Part shown: piece after piece, positions 1 to 10,500 of the stretch
Numbering within the stretch: the stretch's first letter is position 1
Layout: every line of letters starts with the position of its first letter
Assembly: GCA_024405635.1 (NCBI GenBank)
Contig: JAKSOL010000003.1
Span: forward strand, 1-64,000
Length of the DNA: 64,000 bases
From: Salinivirgaceae bacterium
GTDB taxonomy: Bacteria; Bacteroidota; Bacteroidia; Bacteroidales; SZUA-534
Direction of reading: 5' to 3'
Position numbers and translations under genes: made by a program
Notes under the pieces: generated by a model
Databases searched by the model: none
Told to the model about the DNA's origin: nothing
What the model saw: only the letters and a program-made list of their open reading frames with translations

Positions 1-355
1 GGTAACTGAATTTGGAATGGTTACCGAAGTTAAGCCACTGCAATCACGGAACGCATACTCGCCAATGCTAGTAACTGAATTGCCAATAGTAACCGAAGTT
101 AAGCCACTGCAATATTCGAACGCATACTCGCCAATGCTAGTAACAGAATTTGGAATGGTTACCGAAGTTAAGCCACTGCAATATTCGAACGCAGACTCGC
201 CAATGCTGGTAACTGAATTTGGAATGGTTACCGAAGTTAAGCCACTGCAATCACGGAACGCAGACTCGCCAATGCTGGTAACTGAATTTGGAATGGTTAC
301 CGAGGTTAAGCCACTGCATCCATAGAACGCATAATCGCCAATGCTTGTAACTGAA
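1..355. repeat. 69-bp tandem repeats encoding 23-residue LRR units
   Basis: A 69-bp unit recurs in phase at about 14, 83, 152, 221 and 290. It is nearly identical between copies and varies mainly at two short patches. It encodes the leucine-rich repeats of the minus-strand protein. The near-identity at DNA level suggests recent expansion or ongoing unequal recombination. Confidence 0.85.
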
Positions 356-570
356 TAAGTTTCACCCGAATAAGTTACCGTTTCGGGTATTACAACATCA
401 CCTGTGTATCCGTTTGAATAAAAATAATAAGAACCTCGATACGAAACGCTTACCGTTTTATCGGTAGAAGATGTAATGTCGTAGTAAATGCCATCAACTT
501 CAAAATCGTCAGCCTTAGCCCCAAAACTGCCAAGACAAACAATGGCCACCATTAGTAAAAGTTTTCTCAT
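1..570 (-). CDS. BspA-like leucine-rich repeat protein, 5' part (truncated by window edge)
   Basis: Reading leftwards from an ATG at 568-570, the minus strand stays open to base 1, giving 190 codons. It starts with a signal peptide ([20 protein letters not shown]), then about 60 residues of linker, then 23-residue repeats of the type [18 protein letters not shown]. These match the LRR_5 (BspA / Treponema) family: secreted or surface leucine-rich-repeat proteins that bind host or other cell-surface ligands. At least five repeats are visible and the protein continues outside the window. A GGGAG element lies about 6 bases before the start. The C-terminus, where a sorting domain would sit, is not visible, so the anchoring mode is unknown. 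Confidence 0.85.
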   Translation of the reverse strand, partial: MRKLLLMVAIVCLGSFGAKADDFEVDGIYYDITSSTDKTVSVSYRGSYYFYSNGYTGDVVIPETVTYSGETYSVTSIGDYAFYGCSGLTSVTIPNSVTSIGESAFRDCSGLTSVTIPNSVTSIGESAFEYCSGLTSVTIPNSVTSIGEYAFEYCSGLTSVTIGNSVTSIGEYAFRDCSGLTSVTIPNSVT

Positions 571-854
571 AAAATTCTCCCTAAATACGTGCCGGGCGCA
601 ACTTCTGTATGTTTGTTTAAAAATGTATATTCATAAAAAGCGTGGAAGTCTGTACCGGTTACCTATGACAAGCTTTTTACTTGCTTAGCGTTTGCCTTGA
701 GGCAACATTCGGCGTGAGACTTGGCTAAGATAAAAAAATATTGTTGAGACAAAAGATGGGTGATTATAACACTCAGACCCTCCCAATCGTATCATATTCT
801 CCGCATAGGTGTTCTATTGGTTATCACTCCCACCAAATAACTTACCTTTGCCGC

Positions 855-1844
855 ATGATGTTTGCACCCGATTATAGAACCATTTTCGACCAGAATAACC
901 GTTTTGCGTGGCTTGTTTTCGACTATCTCGACAAGATGCCGCAAGCCATCACAGCCGAATTGTTTGCCAGCATTGAAACGGGCGGAGCTTTAACCAACCC
1001 GCAGTTGTTTTGCATTTTGATGCAAGAGTTTATGGGGCTCGATGTGGAGAAAAATCAACTCCATCAAGTGTTTGACCGCGAGTATTTCCCGCTAACGGTT
1101 CACCAACTCGATGCTAACATTTATAAGCAAAACGACTACTACAAAAACATTGCAATTGGCGCTCAAAAATTAGGCAATTGGGAATTTTGCCTGTCGCACT
1201 ATGAACCGTACGAGGCTTTTGTGTGTAACGATTTGTTGCTAACTGCCGAAATGCGCGAAGTGCCGCAAATAGGTTTTTTTTCTGAGCCGTTCAGCTATCC
1301 AGCGGTGCATCAAAATGGGCGCGAGTGGATGGCCATTAAACCAAGCGAAATAGAGTCGATGCGCGAAGTTATTGACGAGGTAAAAGGCCGAGTGGTAACT
1401 TTTGGTTTGGGAATGGGCTATTTTGCATACATGGCAAGCCAAAAGGCTGAAGTTGAGAACGTTACGGTGGTTGAAACCGACGAACAAGTAATAAAACTAT
1501 TTAACAAAGTAGTGCTGCCACAATTTGCTAATCCACAAAAAGTTACAGTGGTTAAAATGGATGCTTTTCAGTTTATGAGCCAACGCATGCCGCATTGTGG
1601 GTTCAACTATGCGTTTGTCGATTTGTGGCACGATGCCGCCGATGGACTTGAACTTTACTTGCGAACCAAACGCCTTGAGCATCTTTCGCCACAAACACAA
1701 TGGCGCTATTGGGTTGAAAATGTGCTGCTTTCGGCCTATAGGTGGAATTATATGCAAAAAGTGCCAAAAGATTTGAATAACGACGACCTACTTATGCAAA
1801 TAAGCAATCAAAATTTGCGTAAAATGGCTCTAAGTGGCAAATAA
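855..1844 (+). CDS. SAM-dependent methyltransferase-like protein (spermidine-synthase-like fold)
   Basis: The middle of the protein has a Rossmann-type SAM-binding motif (VTFGLGMGYFAY, followed by VVETDEQV with the acidic residue that usually contacts the ribose). A later VKMDAFQFM and FNYAFVDLWHDAADG segment fits the spermidine-synthase / class I methyltransferase fold. The substrate is not predictable. The frame is open further upstream to a TTG at 741, but the residues before 855 look non-coding; two ATG codons in a row at 855 and 858 are the likely starts, giving about 330 aa. It lies upstream of the leu operon but is separated from it by a promoter. Confidence 0.6.
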   Translation: MMFAPDYRTIFDQNNRFAWLVFDYLDKMPQAITAELFASIETGGALTNPQLFCILMQEFMGLDVEKNQLHQVFDREYFPLTVHQLDANIYKQNDYYKNIAIGAQKLGNWEFCLSHYEPYEAFVCNDLLLTAEMREVPQIGFFSEPFSYPAVHQNGREWMAIKPSEIESMREVIDEVKGRVVTFGLGMGYFAYMASQKAEVENVTVVETDEQVIKLFNKVVLPQFANPQKVTVVKMDAFQFMSQRMPHCGFNYAFVDLWHDAADGLELYLRTKRLEHLSPQTQWRYWVENVLLSAYRWNYMQKVPKDLNNDDLLMQISNQNLRKMALSGK

Positions 1845-1908
1845 TCAACGTTTTTGGAGATTCATGCCAATGCTTTTGCATCGGTATAAAAAAATGCACC
1901 ATCACAAA

Positions 1909-1937
1909 TTGTGGCTTGCCGCTTTATGTTAACTTTG
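1909..1937 (+). promoter_or_regulatory. Bacteroidota-type promoter of the leu operon
   Basis: A TTG at 1909-1911 and TAACTTTG at 1930-1937 are separated by 18 bases, matching the -33 / -7 (TTG ... TAnnTTTG) elements of the Bacteroidota primary sigma factor. The predicted transcription start is about 1943, some 50 bases before leuC. Confidence 0.6.
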
Positions 1938-1944
1938 CGACCGA

Positions 1945-1962
1945 TTTTCGGAAATCCGAAAA
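1945..1962. promoter_or_regulatory. Perfect 18-bp palindrome at the leu transcription start (candidate operator)
   Basis: TTTTCGGA-AA-TCCGAAAA is a perfect inverted repeat with 8-bp arms, placed immediately downstream of the -7 element. A dimeric repressor bound here would block initiation. It could alternatively form a small 5' leader hairpin. The cognate regulator is not identifiable from the window. Confidence 0.5.
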
Positions 1963-1991
1963 CATTGATGTTAAACTACTTTCAATAGATT

Positions 1992-3383
1992 ATGGGAAAA
2001 ACTTTATTCGACAAAATTTGGGACGCTCACGTTGTTCAGAACGTTGAAGATGGACCAACACAACTATACATCGATCGTTTGTATGCCCACGAGGTTACTT
2101 CGCCTCAGGCGTTCGACACATTGCGCGACAAGGGTGTGAAAGTGTTCCGCCCCGACCACGTTTACGCAATGCCCGACCACAACACACCATCGGACCAACA
2201 AGAGGTGATTAACGACCCAATTGGGCGCAAACAAGTTGAAACCCTTGCAAAAAACTGCGAGGAGTTTGGCATCACCCACTTTGGAATGGGCTCAAAAGAC
2301 AACGGTATTATTCACGTTGTGGGTCCTGAAAAAGCACTTTCGTTGCCAGGTATGACCATAGTTTGTGGCGACTCGCACACTTCAACCCACGGCGCTGTTG
2401 GTGCTATTGCAATGGGTATTGGAACATCGGAGGTTGCTCAAGTTTTGGCATCGCAATGTATTTTGCAAGCTAAACCAAAAACAATGCGTATTAACGTTGA
2501 AGGTGAACTGCCAAAAGGAACCACAGCAAAAGACGTTGCTCTTTACATTATGGCTCAAATGACCACTTCGGGTGCTACTGGCTATGCTGTTGAGTATGCT
2601 GGTTCCGCTATCCGCAATATGTCGATGGAAGGCCGCCTTACTCTTTCAAACCTTTCAATTGAAATGGGTTCGCGTGCTGGTATTATTGCTCCCGACGACA
2701 CAACATTTGCTTACCTAAAAGGTCGCGAATATGCTCCAAAGGGCGAGGCTTGGGACAAAGCTCTTGCTGAATGGAAAAACTTGAAGAGCGACGACGACGC
2801 AGTGTTTGACAAAGAAGTTACTTATCGTGCCGAAGATATTGCTCCACGCATCACTTACGGAACAAACCCAGGTGCTGGTATTGCAATTGATGGTACAATT
2901 CCTACACTTGACCAAATTGCCGAAGCTGACAAAGAGCAATTCCTTGGAATGTTGGATTACATGCAATTTAAACCAGGCGAAAAACTTGAAGGTCACCCAG
3001 TTGACTACTGTTTCCTTGGCGCTTGCACCAATGGTCGCATCGAGGATTTCCGTGCATTTGCATCGGTAGTTAAGGGCAAAAAGAAAGCCGCAAATGTTGT
3101 AGCATGGTTAGTCCCAGGTTCGTGGTTGGTACGCAAACAAATTATTGAAGAGGGCATTGACAAGATTCTTGAAGAGGCAGGCTTTGAACTTCGTTTGCCA
3201 TCGTGCTCATCGTGCTTGGCAATGAACCCCGATAAAGTACCAGCTGGAAAATTATCAATCTCAACCAGCAACCGTAACTTTGTTGGCCGTCAAGGTCCAG
3301 GCGCACGCACAGTTTTGGCTTCGCCATTGGTTGTGGCAGCCAGCGCTATCACTGGTGTTATTACCGACCCTCGTAAATTGTAA
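1992..3383 (+). CDS. leuC: 3-isopropylmalate dehydratase large subunit
   Basis: 463 aa, the normal length for LeuC. With LeuD it isomerises 2-isopropylmalate to 3-isopropylmalate in leucine biosynthesis, using a [4Fe-4S] cluster. Visible family motifs are [15 protein letters not shown] near residue 125, CTNGRIEDF near 343, and [10 protein letters not shown] near 404-412, which supply the cluster cysteines. Cytoplasmic. It is followed by leuD after 31 bases and then by an LeuA-type synthase, so the three form one operon behind the promoter at 1909. This subunit can also serve citramalate-derived substrates when paired with a citramalate synthase. Confidence 0.95.
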   Translation: MGKTLFDKIWDAHVVQNVEDGPTQLYIDRLYAHEVTSPQAFDTLRDKGVKVFRPDHVYAMPDHNTPSDQQEVINDPIGRKQVETLAKNCEEFGITHFGMGSKDNGIIHVVGPEKALSLPGMTIVCGDSHTSTHGAVGAIAMGIGTSEVAQVLASQCILQAKPKTMRINVEGELPKGTTAKDVALYIMAQMTTSGATGYAVEYAGSAIRNMSMEGRLTLSNLSIEMGSRAGIIAPDDTTFAYLKGREYAPKGEAWDKALAEWKNLKSDDDAVFDKEVTYRAEDIAPRITYGTNPGAGIAIDGTIPTLDQIAEADKEQFLGMLDYMQFKPGEKLEGHPVDYCFLGACTNGRIEDFRAFASVVKGKKKAANVVAWLVPGSWLVRKQIIEEGIDKILEEAGFELRLPSCSSCLAMNPDKVPAGKLSISTSNRNFVGRQGPGARTVLASPLVVAASAITGVITDPRKL

Positions 3384-3414
3384 TTCGTTGTTTAATAAAT
3401 AAATACGAAAAGAT

Positions 3415-4029
3415 ATGGCAAAACAAAAATTTGACATCATACAATCAACCTGTATTCCAATTCAGATTGACAACTGCAATACCGACTTGATTATTCCAGC
3501 TCGTTATTTGGCTTCAACCACACGCGACCCAAAATTCTACGGCGATGCCTTTATGCACGACCTTCGTTTTGATGCTAATGGCAAACAAGTAGCCGATTTT
3601 GTAATGAACCAACCCGATTTTTGCGAAGAACCAAAAGTTGGAGTTCACGAAATTATAGTAGGTGGCGCTAACTGGGGTTCGGGTTCGAGCCGCGAGCATG
3701 CAGCTTGGGCCATTGCAGGTTACGGCGTTCGCGTGGTTATTTCATCGTCGTTTGCCGACATTCACCGCAACAACTTGCTCAACTGCTTTGTGTTGCCTGT
3801 AATTGTTTCTGAGGCTTTTCAACAAGAATTGTTTGCTACAATTGCGACAAACCCAAAAGCCGAGGTTAAGGTTGATGTTCCTAACCAAACTGTAACCAAC
3901 ATTACAACAGGCAAAAGCGAGAAATTTGAAATTAACTCGTACAAAAAGTATTGCTTAATGAATGCTTACGACGATATTGATTTCTTATTGTCGAACAAAG
4001 ACAAGATTGAGGCTTTCGAAAGCAAATAA
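3415..4029 (+). CDS. leuD: 3-isopropylmalate dehydratase small subunit
   Basis: 204 aa, the usual length for LeuD, the swivelling substrate-binding partner of LeuC. Recognisable motifs are the IDNCNTDLIIPARYL start region and the signature GGANWGSGSSREHAAWAI around residues 82-97, which positions the substrate. It follows leuC closely and precedes the LeuA-like gene by about 80 bases. Cytoplasmic. Confidence 0.95.
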   Translation: MAKQKFDIIQSTCIPIQIDNCNTDLIIPARYLASTTRDPKFYGDAFMHDLRFDANGKQVADFVMNQPDFCEEPKVGVHEIIVGGANWGSGSSREHAAWAIAGYGVRVVISSSFADIHRNNLLNCFVLPVIVSEAFQQELFATIATNPKAEVKVDVPNQTVTNITTGKSEKFEINSYKKYCLMNAYDDIDFLLSNKDKIEAFESK

Positions 4030-4108
4030 ACTCATCTAAAAATTTACAAACCACAAATACAGATGAGCGCACAACTCACCTGTATTTGTTTTTTATAGGT
4101 AACTGTTT

Positions 4109-5626
4109 ATGAAAATTGAAATAGTTGACACCACACTTCGCGACGGCGAGCAAACTTCGGGTGTGTCGTTTACTCCCGACGAAAAACTTACGCTTACCAA
4201 GTTGCTGCTTGAAGATCTTAAAATTGACCGCATTGAGGTAGCCTCGGCTCGTGTTTCTGATGGCGAATTTGAAGCAGTGAAACGCATTACCGAGTGGGCC
4301 GAACAACGTGGTTTTATTGACCGTATTGAGGTGCTTGGTTTTGTTGACGGCGAAACAACTATAAACTGGCTGAAAAGTGCTGGCTGCAAGGTGCTTAACC
4401 TATTGGCAAAGGGCTCGTACAACCATTGTACTTATCAACTCCGCAAGTCGCTCGACGAGCATTTGGCCGACATTCGCCATAGCATCGACCTTGCTAACGC
4501 CAATGGCATCAGCGTAAACATTTACCTCGAAGACTGGTCGGGGGGTATGCAAAATTCGCCCGACTATGTGTACAAAATGTTAGACGAACTTAAATCGTTG
4601 AACATTAAGCACTTTATGCTGCCCGACACATTGGGAATACTTAATCCCGACGACACTTACGCATACCTTTCGCAAATTAAGGCTCGTTATCCCGACTTGG
4701 CTTTCGATTTTCACTCACATAACGACTACGACCTTGCAACCGGCAATGTTTTTGCGGCAATTAAGGCTGGCATCAACTCGTTTCATGCCACTATTAATGG
4801 ACTTGGCGAGCGTGCTGGCAATGTCCCAGTTTCGAGCATCATAGCCATTGTGAAAGACCATTTTAACTACGAAATATCGGCCGACGAAAGCAAATTGTTT
4901 AAGGTGAGCCGAATGGTTGAAATGTTTTCGGGAGTGCGCATTCCTGCCAACAAACCACTGATTGGCGAAAATGTGTTTACCCAAACTGCTGGTATTCATG
5001 CCGATGGTGACAATAAGAAGAACCTTTATTGCAACAACTTGTTGCCCGAGCGCTTTGGCCGCCACCGCACCTATGCGCTTGGAAAAACATCGGGCAAGGC
5101 CAACATTAAAAAGAATTTGGAAGAAATGGGCATTGAACTCGATGACGAGGCAATGCGCAAAGTAACTCAGCACATTATTGAACTTGGCGACAAAAAGGAA
5201 ATGGTCACTCCCGAAGATTTGCCATACATTATTTCAGATGTGCTTCGTAGTCAATCAATTACCGATAAAATTGACGTTGTAAACTTTAACTTTAGCACAG
5301 CAAAAGGTCTAAAGTCAATTGTGTCGGTGTTGGTAAAAATTGACGGCGAACTATACAAAGAAGCAGCCTCAGGCGATGGCCAATACGATGCCTTTATGTC
5401 GTGCATAAAAAAAATATACGCCAAACTGAACAAGGAGTTGCCAAAATTGGTTGACTACAACGTGCGCATACCGCCGGGTGGCCGTACCGATGCTTTGGTA
5501 CAAACAACCATCACTTGGAAAGACACAACCGAGTTCCGCACTCGTGGCCTTGATCCCGACCAAACTATGGCGGCTATTAAAGCCACTATTAGAATGTTGA
5601 ACATTATTGAAAGCCGCAAAAAGTAA
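4109..5626 (+). CDS. LeuA-family synthase (2-isopropylmalate or citramalate synthase)
   Basis: 505 aa. The N-terminal TIM barrel begins IVDTTLRDGEQTSGVSF (metal-binding Asp and catalytic Arg), with the HSHNDYDLA metal motif near residue 202. The last ~110 residues form an LeuA-type allosteric dimerisation domain (STAKGLKSIVSVLVKIDG through GGRTDALVQTTITW). The family condenses acetyl-CoA with a 2-oxo acid; the Bacteroidota branch next to leuCD is usually annotated as alpha-isopropylmalate or homocitrate synthase, and citramalate synthase is possible. No leuB follows in this window. The stop overlaps the next start by one base (TAATG), so translation is coupled to the methyltransferase. Confidence 0.8.
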   Translation: MKIEIVDTTLRDGEQTSGVSFTPDEKLTLTKLLLEDLKIDRIEVASARVSDGEFEAVKRITEWAEQRGFIDRIEVLGFVDGETTINWLKSAGCKVLNLLAKGSYNHCTYQLRKSLDEHLADIRHSIDLANANGISVNIYLEDWSGGMQNSPDYVYKMLDELKSLNIKHFMLPDTLGILNPDDTYAYLSQIKARYPDLAFDFHSHNDYDLATGNVFAAIKAGINSFHATINGLGERAGNVPVSSIIAIVKDHFNYEISADESKLFKVSRMVEMFSGVRIPANKPLIGENVFTQTAGIHADGDNKKNLYCNNLLPERFGRHRTYALGKTSGKANIKKNLEEMGIELDDEAMRKVTQHIIELGDKKEMVTPEDLPYIISDVLRSQSITDKIDVVNFNFSTAKGLKSIVSVLVKIDGELYKEAASGDGQYDAFMSCIKKIYAKLNKELPKLVDYNVRIPPGGRTDALVQTTITWKDTTEFRTRGLDPDQTMAAIKATIRMLNIIESRKK

Positions 5627-6330
5627 TGCAAAAATCGTCGGCCGAAAGCATTAGCCGCGCTTTTGACGAGCAAGTTGAGCGTTTCTCAAATCTTGAAACG
5701 GGGCAAACCACAGCCATCGATTCGCCATTTTGTATGGAAATGGTTGCCTCTGTTGCTCAAGCTATGCAGCCGCAATGTTCGCATATTATGGACATTGGTT
5801 GTGGTGGCGGCAACTATGCAATTAAGTTATTGCAACGTTTTCCGTTGGCAAACTGCATGTTGGTCGATATAAGTCCAAAAATGTTAGCTGCGGCAGTTGA
5901 GCGAGCCAAGTTAACTACTAAAGGTTGCGTTGAGGGCATGTGTGGCGACTATCGAAACTTGCAACTTGGCTCAAACTTGTTTGATGTTGTTACGGCGGGC
6001 ACAACCTTGCATCATTTGCGTCAACCAAACGAGTGGGAGAGTGTGTTTGCAAAGGTGTATGATGCACTAAAGCTGGGCGGGTTGTTTTTTATTAATGATA
6101 TTACAGTGGGCGAAACGACTGAAATTGACCAAATTATGTATAACGGTTGGGCGGCCCATTTGAAAAAGAATTTTCCTGACGAGTATCAAGTTTATCTTGG
6201 GAAATATGAAAGCGAAGATACTCCACAAACACTTGACTATCAGCTTAGTTTGATGCGTAAAGTGGGATTTGTCAAAACCGCGATTTTGCATAGGCACTTT
6301 AACTTTGCCACATTTGTTGGTGTAAAGTAG
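5626..6330 (+). CDS. class I SAM-dependent methyltransferase
   Basis: 234 aa. It has the classic motif I MDIGCGGGNYAIKLL near residue 46-60, an acidic motif II (MLVDISPKML) and a post-motif LGGLFFINDI strand, as in small-molecule methyltransferases of the UbiE/Tam type. Its start shares one base with the stop of the LeuA-like gene, so it is part of the leu transcript. No methylation step is known in leucine synthesis, so its link to the pathway is an open question. The substrate is unknown. Confidence 0.75.
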   Translation: MQKSSAESISRAFDEQVERFSNLETGQTTAIDSPFCMEMVASVAQAMQPQCSHIMDIGCGGGNYAIKLLQRFPLANCMLVDISPKMLAAAVERAKLTTKGCVEGMCGDYRNLQLGSNLFDVVTAGTTLHHLRQPNEWESVFAKVYDALKLGGLFFINDITVGETTEIDQIMYNGWAAHLKKNFPDEYQVYLGKYESEDTPQTLDYQLSLMRKVGFVKTAILHRHFNFATFVGVK

Positions 6331-6382
6331 TTCTTTCAAATTTGAACTTACACGCAAATAGTGTTCCTTAATTGCTTAGTAC

Positions 6383-6967
6383 TTAAACAATTATAGCTAT
6401 GGCGCAAAGCGCAAGCAACGTTGCCATAATTATGTCAATCTGCTTTTTATAATTAACAAACCATTGTCTGAGCCAAACGCCAGCAAGTAGCCAAACAAGG
6501 TTGGCTGTTGGGCCCGCTAACGTTAGTATGTAACCAACAATCAACAAGTCGGTTAGGTTGTTAGAGTAGGGAAGCACAAACATTGAAAATATGGTGATAT
6601 CGAATAGCAGCATTTTGGCATTTGTCAACTGAACAAACATTCCTGATGCGAACGAACAGGTTTTTGCTTCGTTTTCAGCCAAACCTTTGCTTCGATATAT
6701 GTTGTATGCCAGCCACATTATGTAAGCAGCGCCAATATATTTTAACCATTCTACGTAATCACCCATCACCGCGCCAATAAAGTGAGTGGCTATCGAAACC
6801 AATGTAACGGCAATAAGAAACCCACACAATTCGCCATACCACATGCGCAAAGCTGTTTTTTTTCCATACTTAAGCGAACATGAAAGAGCATATAGATTGG
6901 CTGGTCCGGGTGTGTAACCTACCACAAGTATATAGAGCAATAACGATGGCAAAAGTTGTAGTGGCAT
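6383..6967 (-). CDS. LysE/RhtB-family amino-acid exporter
   Basis: 194 aa with about six hydrophobic segments. The N-terminal PGPANLYALSCSLKYGKK is the family signature (xGPG region followed by a positively charged loop). Members export amino acids such as lysine, threonine or homoserine lactone across the inner membrane by proton exchange. It is convergent with the methyltransferase and close to the HD gene upstream. Specificity cannot be told from sequence. Confidence 0.8.
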   Translation of the reverse strand: MPLQLLPSLLLYILVVGYTPGPANLYALSCSLKYGKKTALRMWYGELCGFLIAVTLVSIATHFIGAVMGDYVEWLKYIGAAYIMWLAYNIYRSKGLAENEAKTCSFASGMFVQLTNAKMLLFDITIFSMFVLPYSNNLTDLLIVGYILTLAGPTANLVWLLAGVWLRQWFVNYKKQIDIIMATLLALCAIAIIV

Positions 6968-7003
6968 ATAATTTAACGACCGTTAGTTGAATGAGAAATC
7001 AAA

Positions 7004-7504
7004 TTATTCGTTAATTCCAAACATATCATCAAGCATTTTCAATCCGCTTTTGGTTTTGAATATGTTATTTCTAACCGCCAAAACAGCATCTTTTGGTTCG
7101 TTGTCTTCGAACAGATTTACAAGAAAATCGGCCTCAATGAGTATTTGATAATCTATGTCGTTGCAAACATGATAGGTGTGGTGATGAGCTACAAGCCAGC
7201 AAATGCGATCAATTTGCGCATTGGTGTAGCCTCCGATTTGTGTAAGCAAATTTTTGGCAACGGCAGGTCCTTCTTGCTCTTGAAGTTTGCCGTTTTGATG
7301 CCCAAATTTTTTTTCGCTTGCGCGTATGCCTATGTCGTGAACAAGAGCGGCACTTTCTAAAACAAACTGAATGTCATCGTCAAGTTTCTCGCCGCGGCCA
7401 ATCAACGCTGCGTATGCGTGAACTTTTGTAGTGTGCTGTATTCTTTTGGGGTCGCCATTGTCGTAGTTAATCATGGCGAGTGAGAGTTGTTGAATGGTAT
7501 TCAT
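7004..7504 (-). CDS. HD-domain phosphohydrolase
   Basis: 166 aa. An HD metal-binding pattern is visible: an N-terminal His (IQHTTKVHAYA), the HD doublet in ALVHDIGIRASEKKFGH, and further His in WLVAHHHTYHV. Small HD proteins of this type act on nucleotides or phosphate esters; the substrate is unknown. It lies 36 bases upstream of the LysE gene on the same strand and may be co-transcribed with it. Confidence 0.75.
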   Translation of the reverse strand: MNTIQQLSLAMINYDNGDPKRIQHTTKVHAYAALIGRGEKLDDDIQFVLESAALVHDIGIRASEKKFGHQNGKLQEQEGPAVAKNLLTQIGGYTNAQIDRICWLVAHHHTYHVCNDIDYQILIEADFLVNLFEDNEPKDAVLAVRNNIFKTKSGLKMLDDMFGINE

Positions 7505-7585
7505 ATCAATCGATTGTTTACTGAATTTAGTAAAATTACCATTGCATTTAAATTGCCGAGAGCCAAAAACTGCGCATTCAATTTG

Positions 7586-10500
7586 CTAATTCTCGTTTTG
7601 TTCAGCAAGGTCAACATTGGCAACGTTCAGTAATGGGAACGATACAAAGAACGAAGTTCCGCGACCGGGTTTTGAGTAGAACCAAATGGCGCCGCCAGCT
7701 TCGCTCACAATGGCTTTAACAATGGCAAGTCCCAAACCAGTTCCACTTTTTTTGGTGGTAAAGTTGGGCTGAAATAGTTTCTTTTCGGTTTCGGCGTTAA
7801 TGCCGCAGCCGTTGTCTTTAATTTCAACCGTTGCACGGCCTTTCATGTTGCGCATGGTGATTATTATTTTGCCTTTGCGGTTTTTTGGAATGGCTTGAGT
7901 AGCGTTTTTAATAAGGTTGTTAAACACTTGCAACATTCGCTCTTTGTCGGCTTGAATAAGCACAGCAGAGTTTGGCTTGTTGAAAATAATGGTAGTGTTA
8001 GGAGTTGATTGGTAAGTGTCAACACTTTGGCTGATGCGTTCAACAAGGTCAACCGTTTCTTGTTTGCCCTCTGACATTTTAGCAAACTGCGAAAAGGTGT
8101 TGGCAATGGTAGTTAAACTATCAATTTGCTCAATAATGGTGTTGGCGGTGTGCTCAAAACGTTGCTCAAAGTCGGGGTCGTTGTTGGCGCGCGACCGTTC
8201 AAGCAGCTGAATGCTCAACTTCATAGGAGTGAGCGGATTTTTTATCTCGTGGGCAATTTGTCGAGCCATTTCGCGCCATGCGCCTTCGCGTTCCGATTTG
8301 GCAAGTTTGGCGGCGCTTATGCTTAGCTCTTCAAGCATAATGTTGTATTCGTTAACAAGCTCGGCAACCTCGTCATCGCCGTGATACTCAACACGTTGGT
8401 TGCTTTTTTGCAAACCAATTTCGCGAATACGTTGTTGAACTTCAAGTAATGGGCGAGTGATGCGGCTGGCGAGCAACACGGCAAGCAACACACTCACCAT
8501 CATAAGCACTAGGTAAATGTTTATTACAGTTACAGTTATGTTAATAAGCTCTTGTTGTAGCGATTTGTTTTTTGCAAAGTATGGCACATTTAGGTAGCCA
8601 AGCAATTTGTTGTTTTGGTTGCGCAGTGGCGCGTAGGCCGAATAGTATTCAAGTTTGCCTATTTTTTCGGGATGCAAAAATTGTGGACGCCTATTGGTTG
8701 CCAGTTCGTGGTAGGCAATTGGGTGCATTTTTCGGCTAGTTAGTTGTCGGGTAAAAATCTCTTTTCGCGATGTGGCAACAAGGTCGCCAGCGCGGTCGTA
8801 AAGATTAATGTCGGCAAAAAATATGTTTGCATAAGCGGCAAGCGTGTTATTTAGTTCGCTCTCCGATATTCGTGCAATGTTGTTTGTGTTTGCGTATTTC
8901 TGTTCAAGTTCAACCAAAACCGAGTGAAGGTTGCTGGTAAGCACTTCGTTTTGTGTGCGCCTGAAGTTGTTAATGGTGTAGTAGCCAACGCTTAGCACAA
9001 TTACCACGCCCGATAGTATAAGAATGGCAACAATTGAAATCATAATCTTGTTGCGAATAGAGAATCTAATATCGAATAGCTTGGTGTAAGGGTTTGAAAA
9101 AATTGCCATTAACGATATTATTATCAGCAAGAAGATGAAGATTGAAGTAAACGCCACCAAAAGGTCGAATTTTGATGTAATTGGAGTACTTACAACGGTA
9201 CTGTTGTTTGAATCGGACTGATAAATAAGGTGTTTGTAACCGTTTGTTTCTACGGTAGCAAATTCTTTGTTGTTGGTGTTTATTAGTTTTTCAAACGGAT
9301 ATTCGTATGCACCAGCATGGCTTATTAGCTTGTTGTTCATGTACTTGGCATAACTGCACGAACTAATGTAGGGAGTAAAATTGCTTGGTTTTTCAAGCAA
9401 AAGTTCAGGGTAGCCAAGCACGTCGTAGTTTACTTTTACCGATAGTCCGATAAACAATGTTGCAAAACCTTGGTGCTTGCCCAATGGTATTTGCGAGCGA
9501 ACGTAGTAACTGCCTTTAGCAAGGTCGTTTATCCGGTAAAGTCCGGCAACTTGAGTTTGCTGTGTGTTGTTGCGAACAAAGCGGTTGTAGTACGAAACGG
9601 CGCTTTGCCCATCAATCATATCGTTTGGCTTGCAAATGTTTAGGTTAAAGTTGTAGCGAGTAAGGTAACCAACAAAGTAGGTGTTTTGCATGTGGCGACG
9701 CACAAGGTCAATGTCGTAGTTGGCAGGGCGTAGCAACTTTGCCAAAGTGGTGTCGGTTTTTATTTGAGTCAGCACATCGGCAAGTACTAGTTCGGCAGTA
9801 GGGTCTTGTGCTTGCGCCAAATTAACAGCAATCACCTTGCTATTTGCATCTTTTCGCTCTTCGGTTTCGTGGTGCATTAGCAAGGTTGAGTACATTGAAA
9901 ACATTGCAATGGCAATAACCATTGTTGAGTAACCTATTGCGTTGCGGCTACGCATATAGGTCCATGTTAGCAAAATGCAAGCAAAAGTGATGCAGGCATA
10001 AAAATCAAATGTTTGTGGCCACACCGCCCACCATGTTACTGAGGCAATAAAGCAGAATAGTATTATGCCTAAAGCAATTTTACCAAAGTTGTAAAACTTA
10101 AGTTGCTGAATAGCCGATTTGTCAAGCAAAAAAGCAAAACTTACAAACCAAAGAGCAACTACCACATTGCCAACCCAATTAAACGACGACATTCCTATAA
10201 TGCTGTAGTTTTCAAGTTGAAAACTTGAGTCGTGAACCAATGTTGTGGTTATGTAGTTGGCGGAAAAAAATACTAGTGCTAAAGTTAGTAACCACACAAA
10301 AGCATTGTTAAATAGACGTAAATGGCTAAATCTATTTATGCGAAGCATGTGAACTTTAAAGTAGTAAACAAACACAAGGTAGGCCACCAATGCGCTTGTT
10401 ATGAGCAAATCGCCTAACGATGGAAACAATATTGACGAGGCGTAAATCTCGGGCCTAAATATGGGTATTTGCAAATAGAGCGATAGTGGTAACCAAAACT

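Noticed and set aside
17-325. Open plus-strand frame made of repeated MVTEVKPLQ units
   Set aside because: It is the antisense shadow of the LRR repeats of the minus-strand BspA-like gene, which has a signal peptide and a family pattern.
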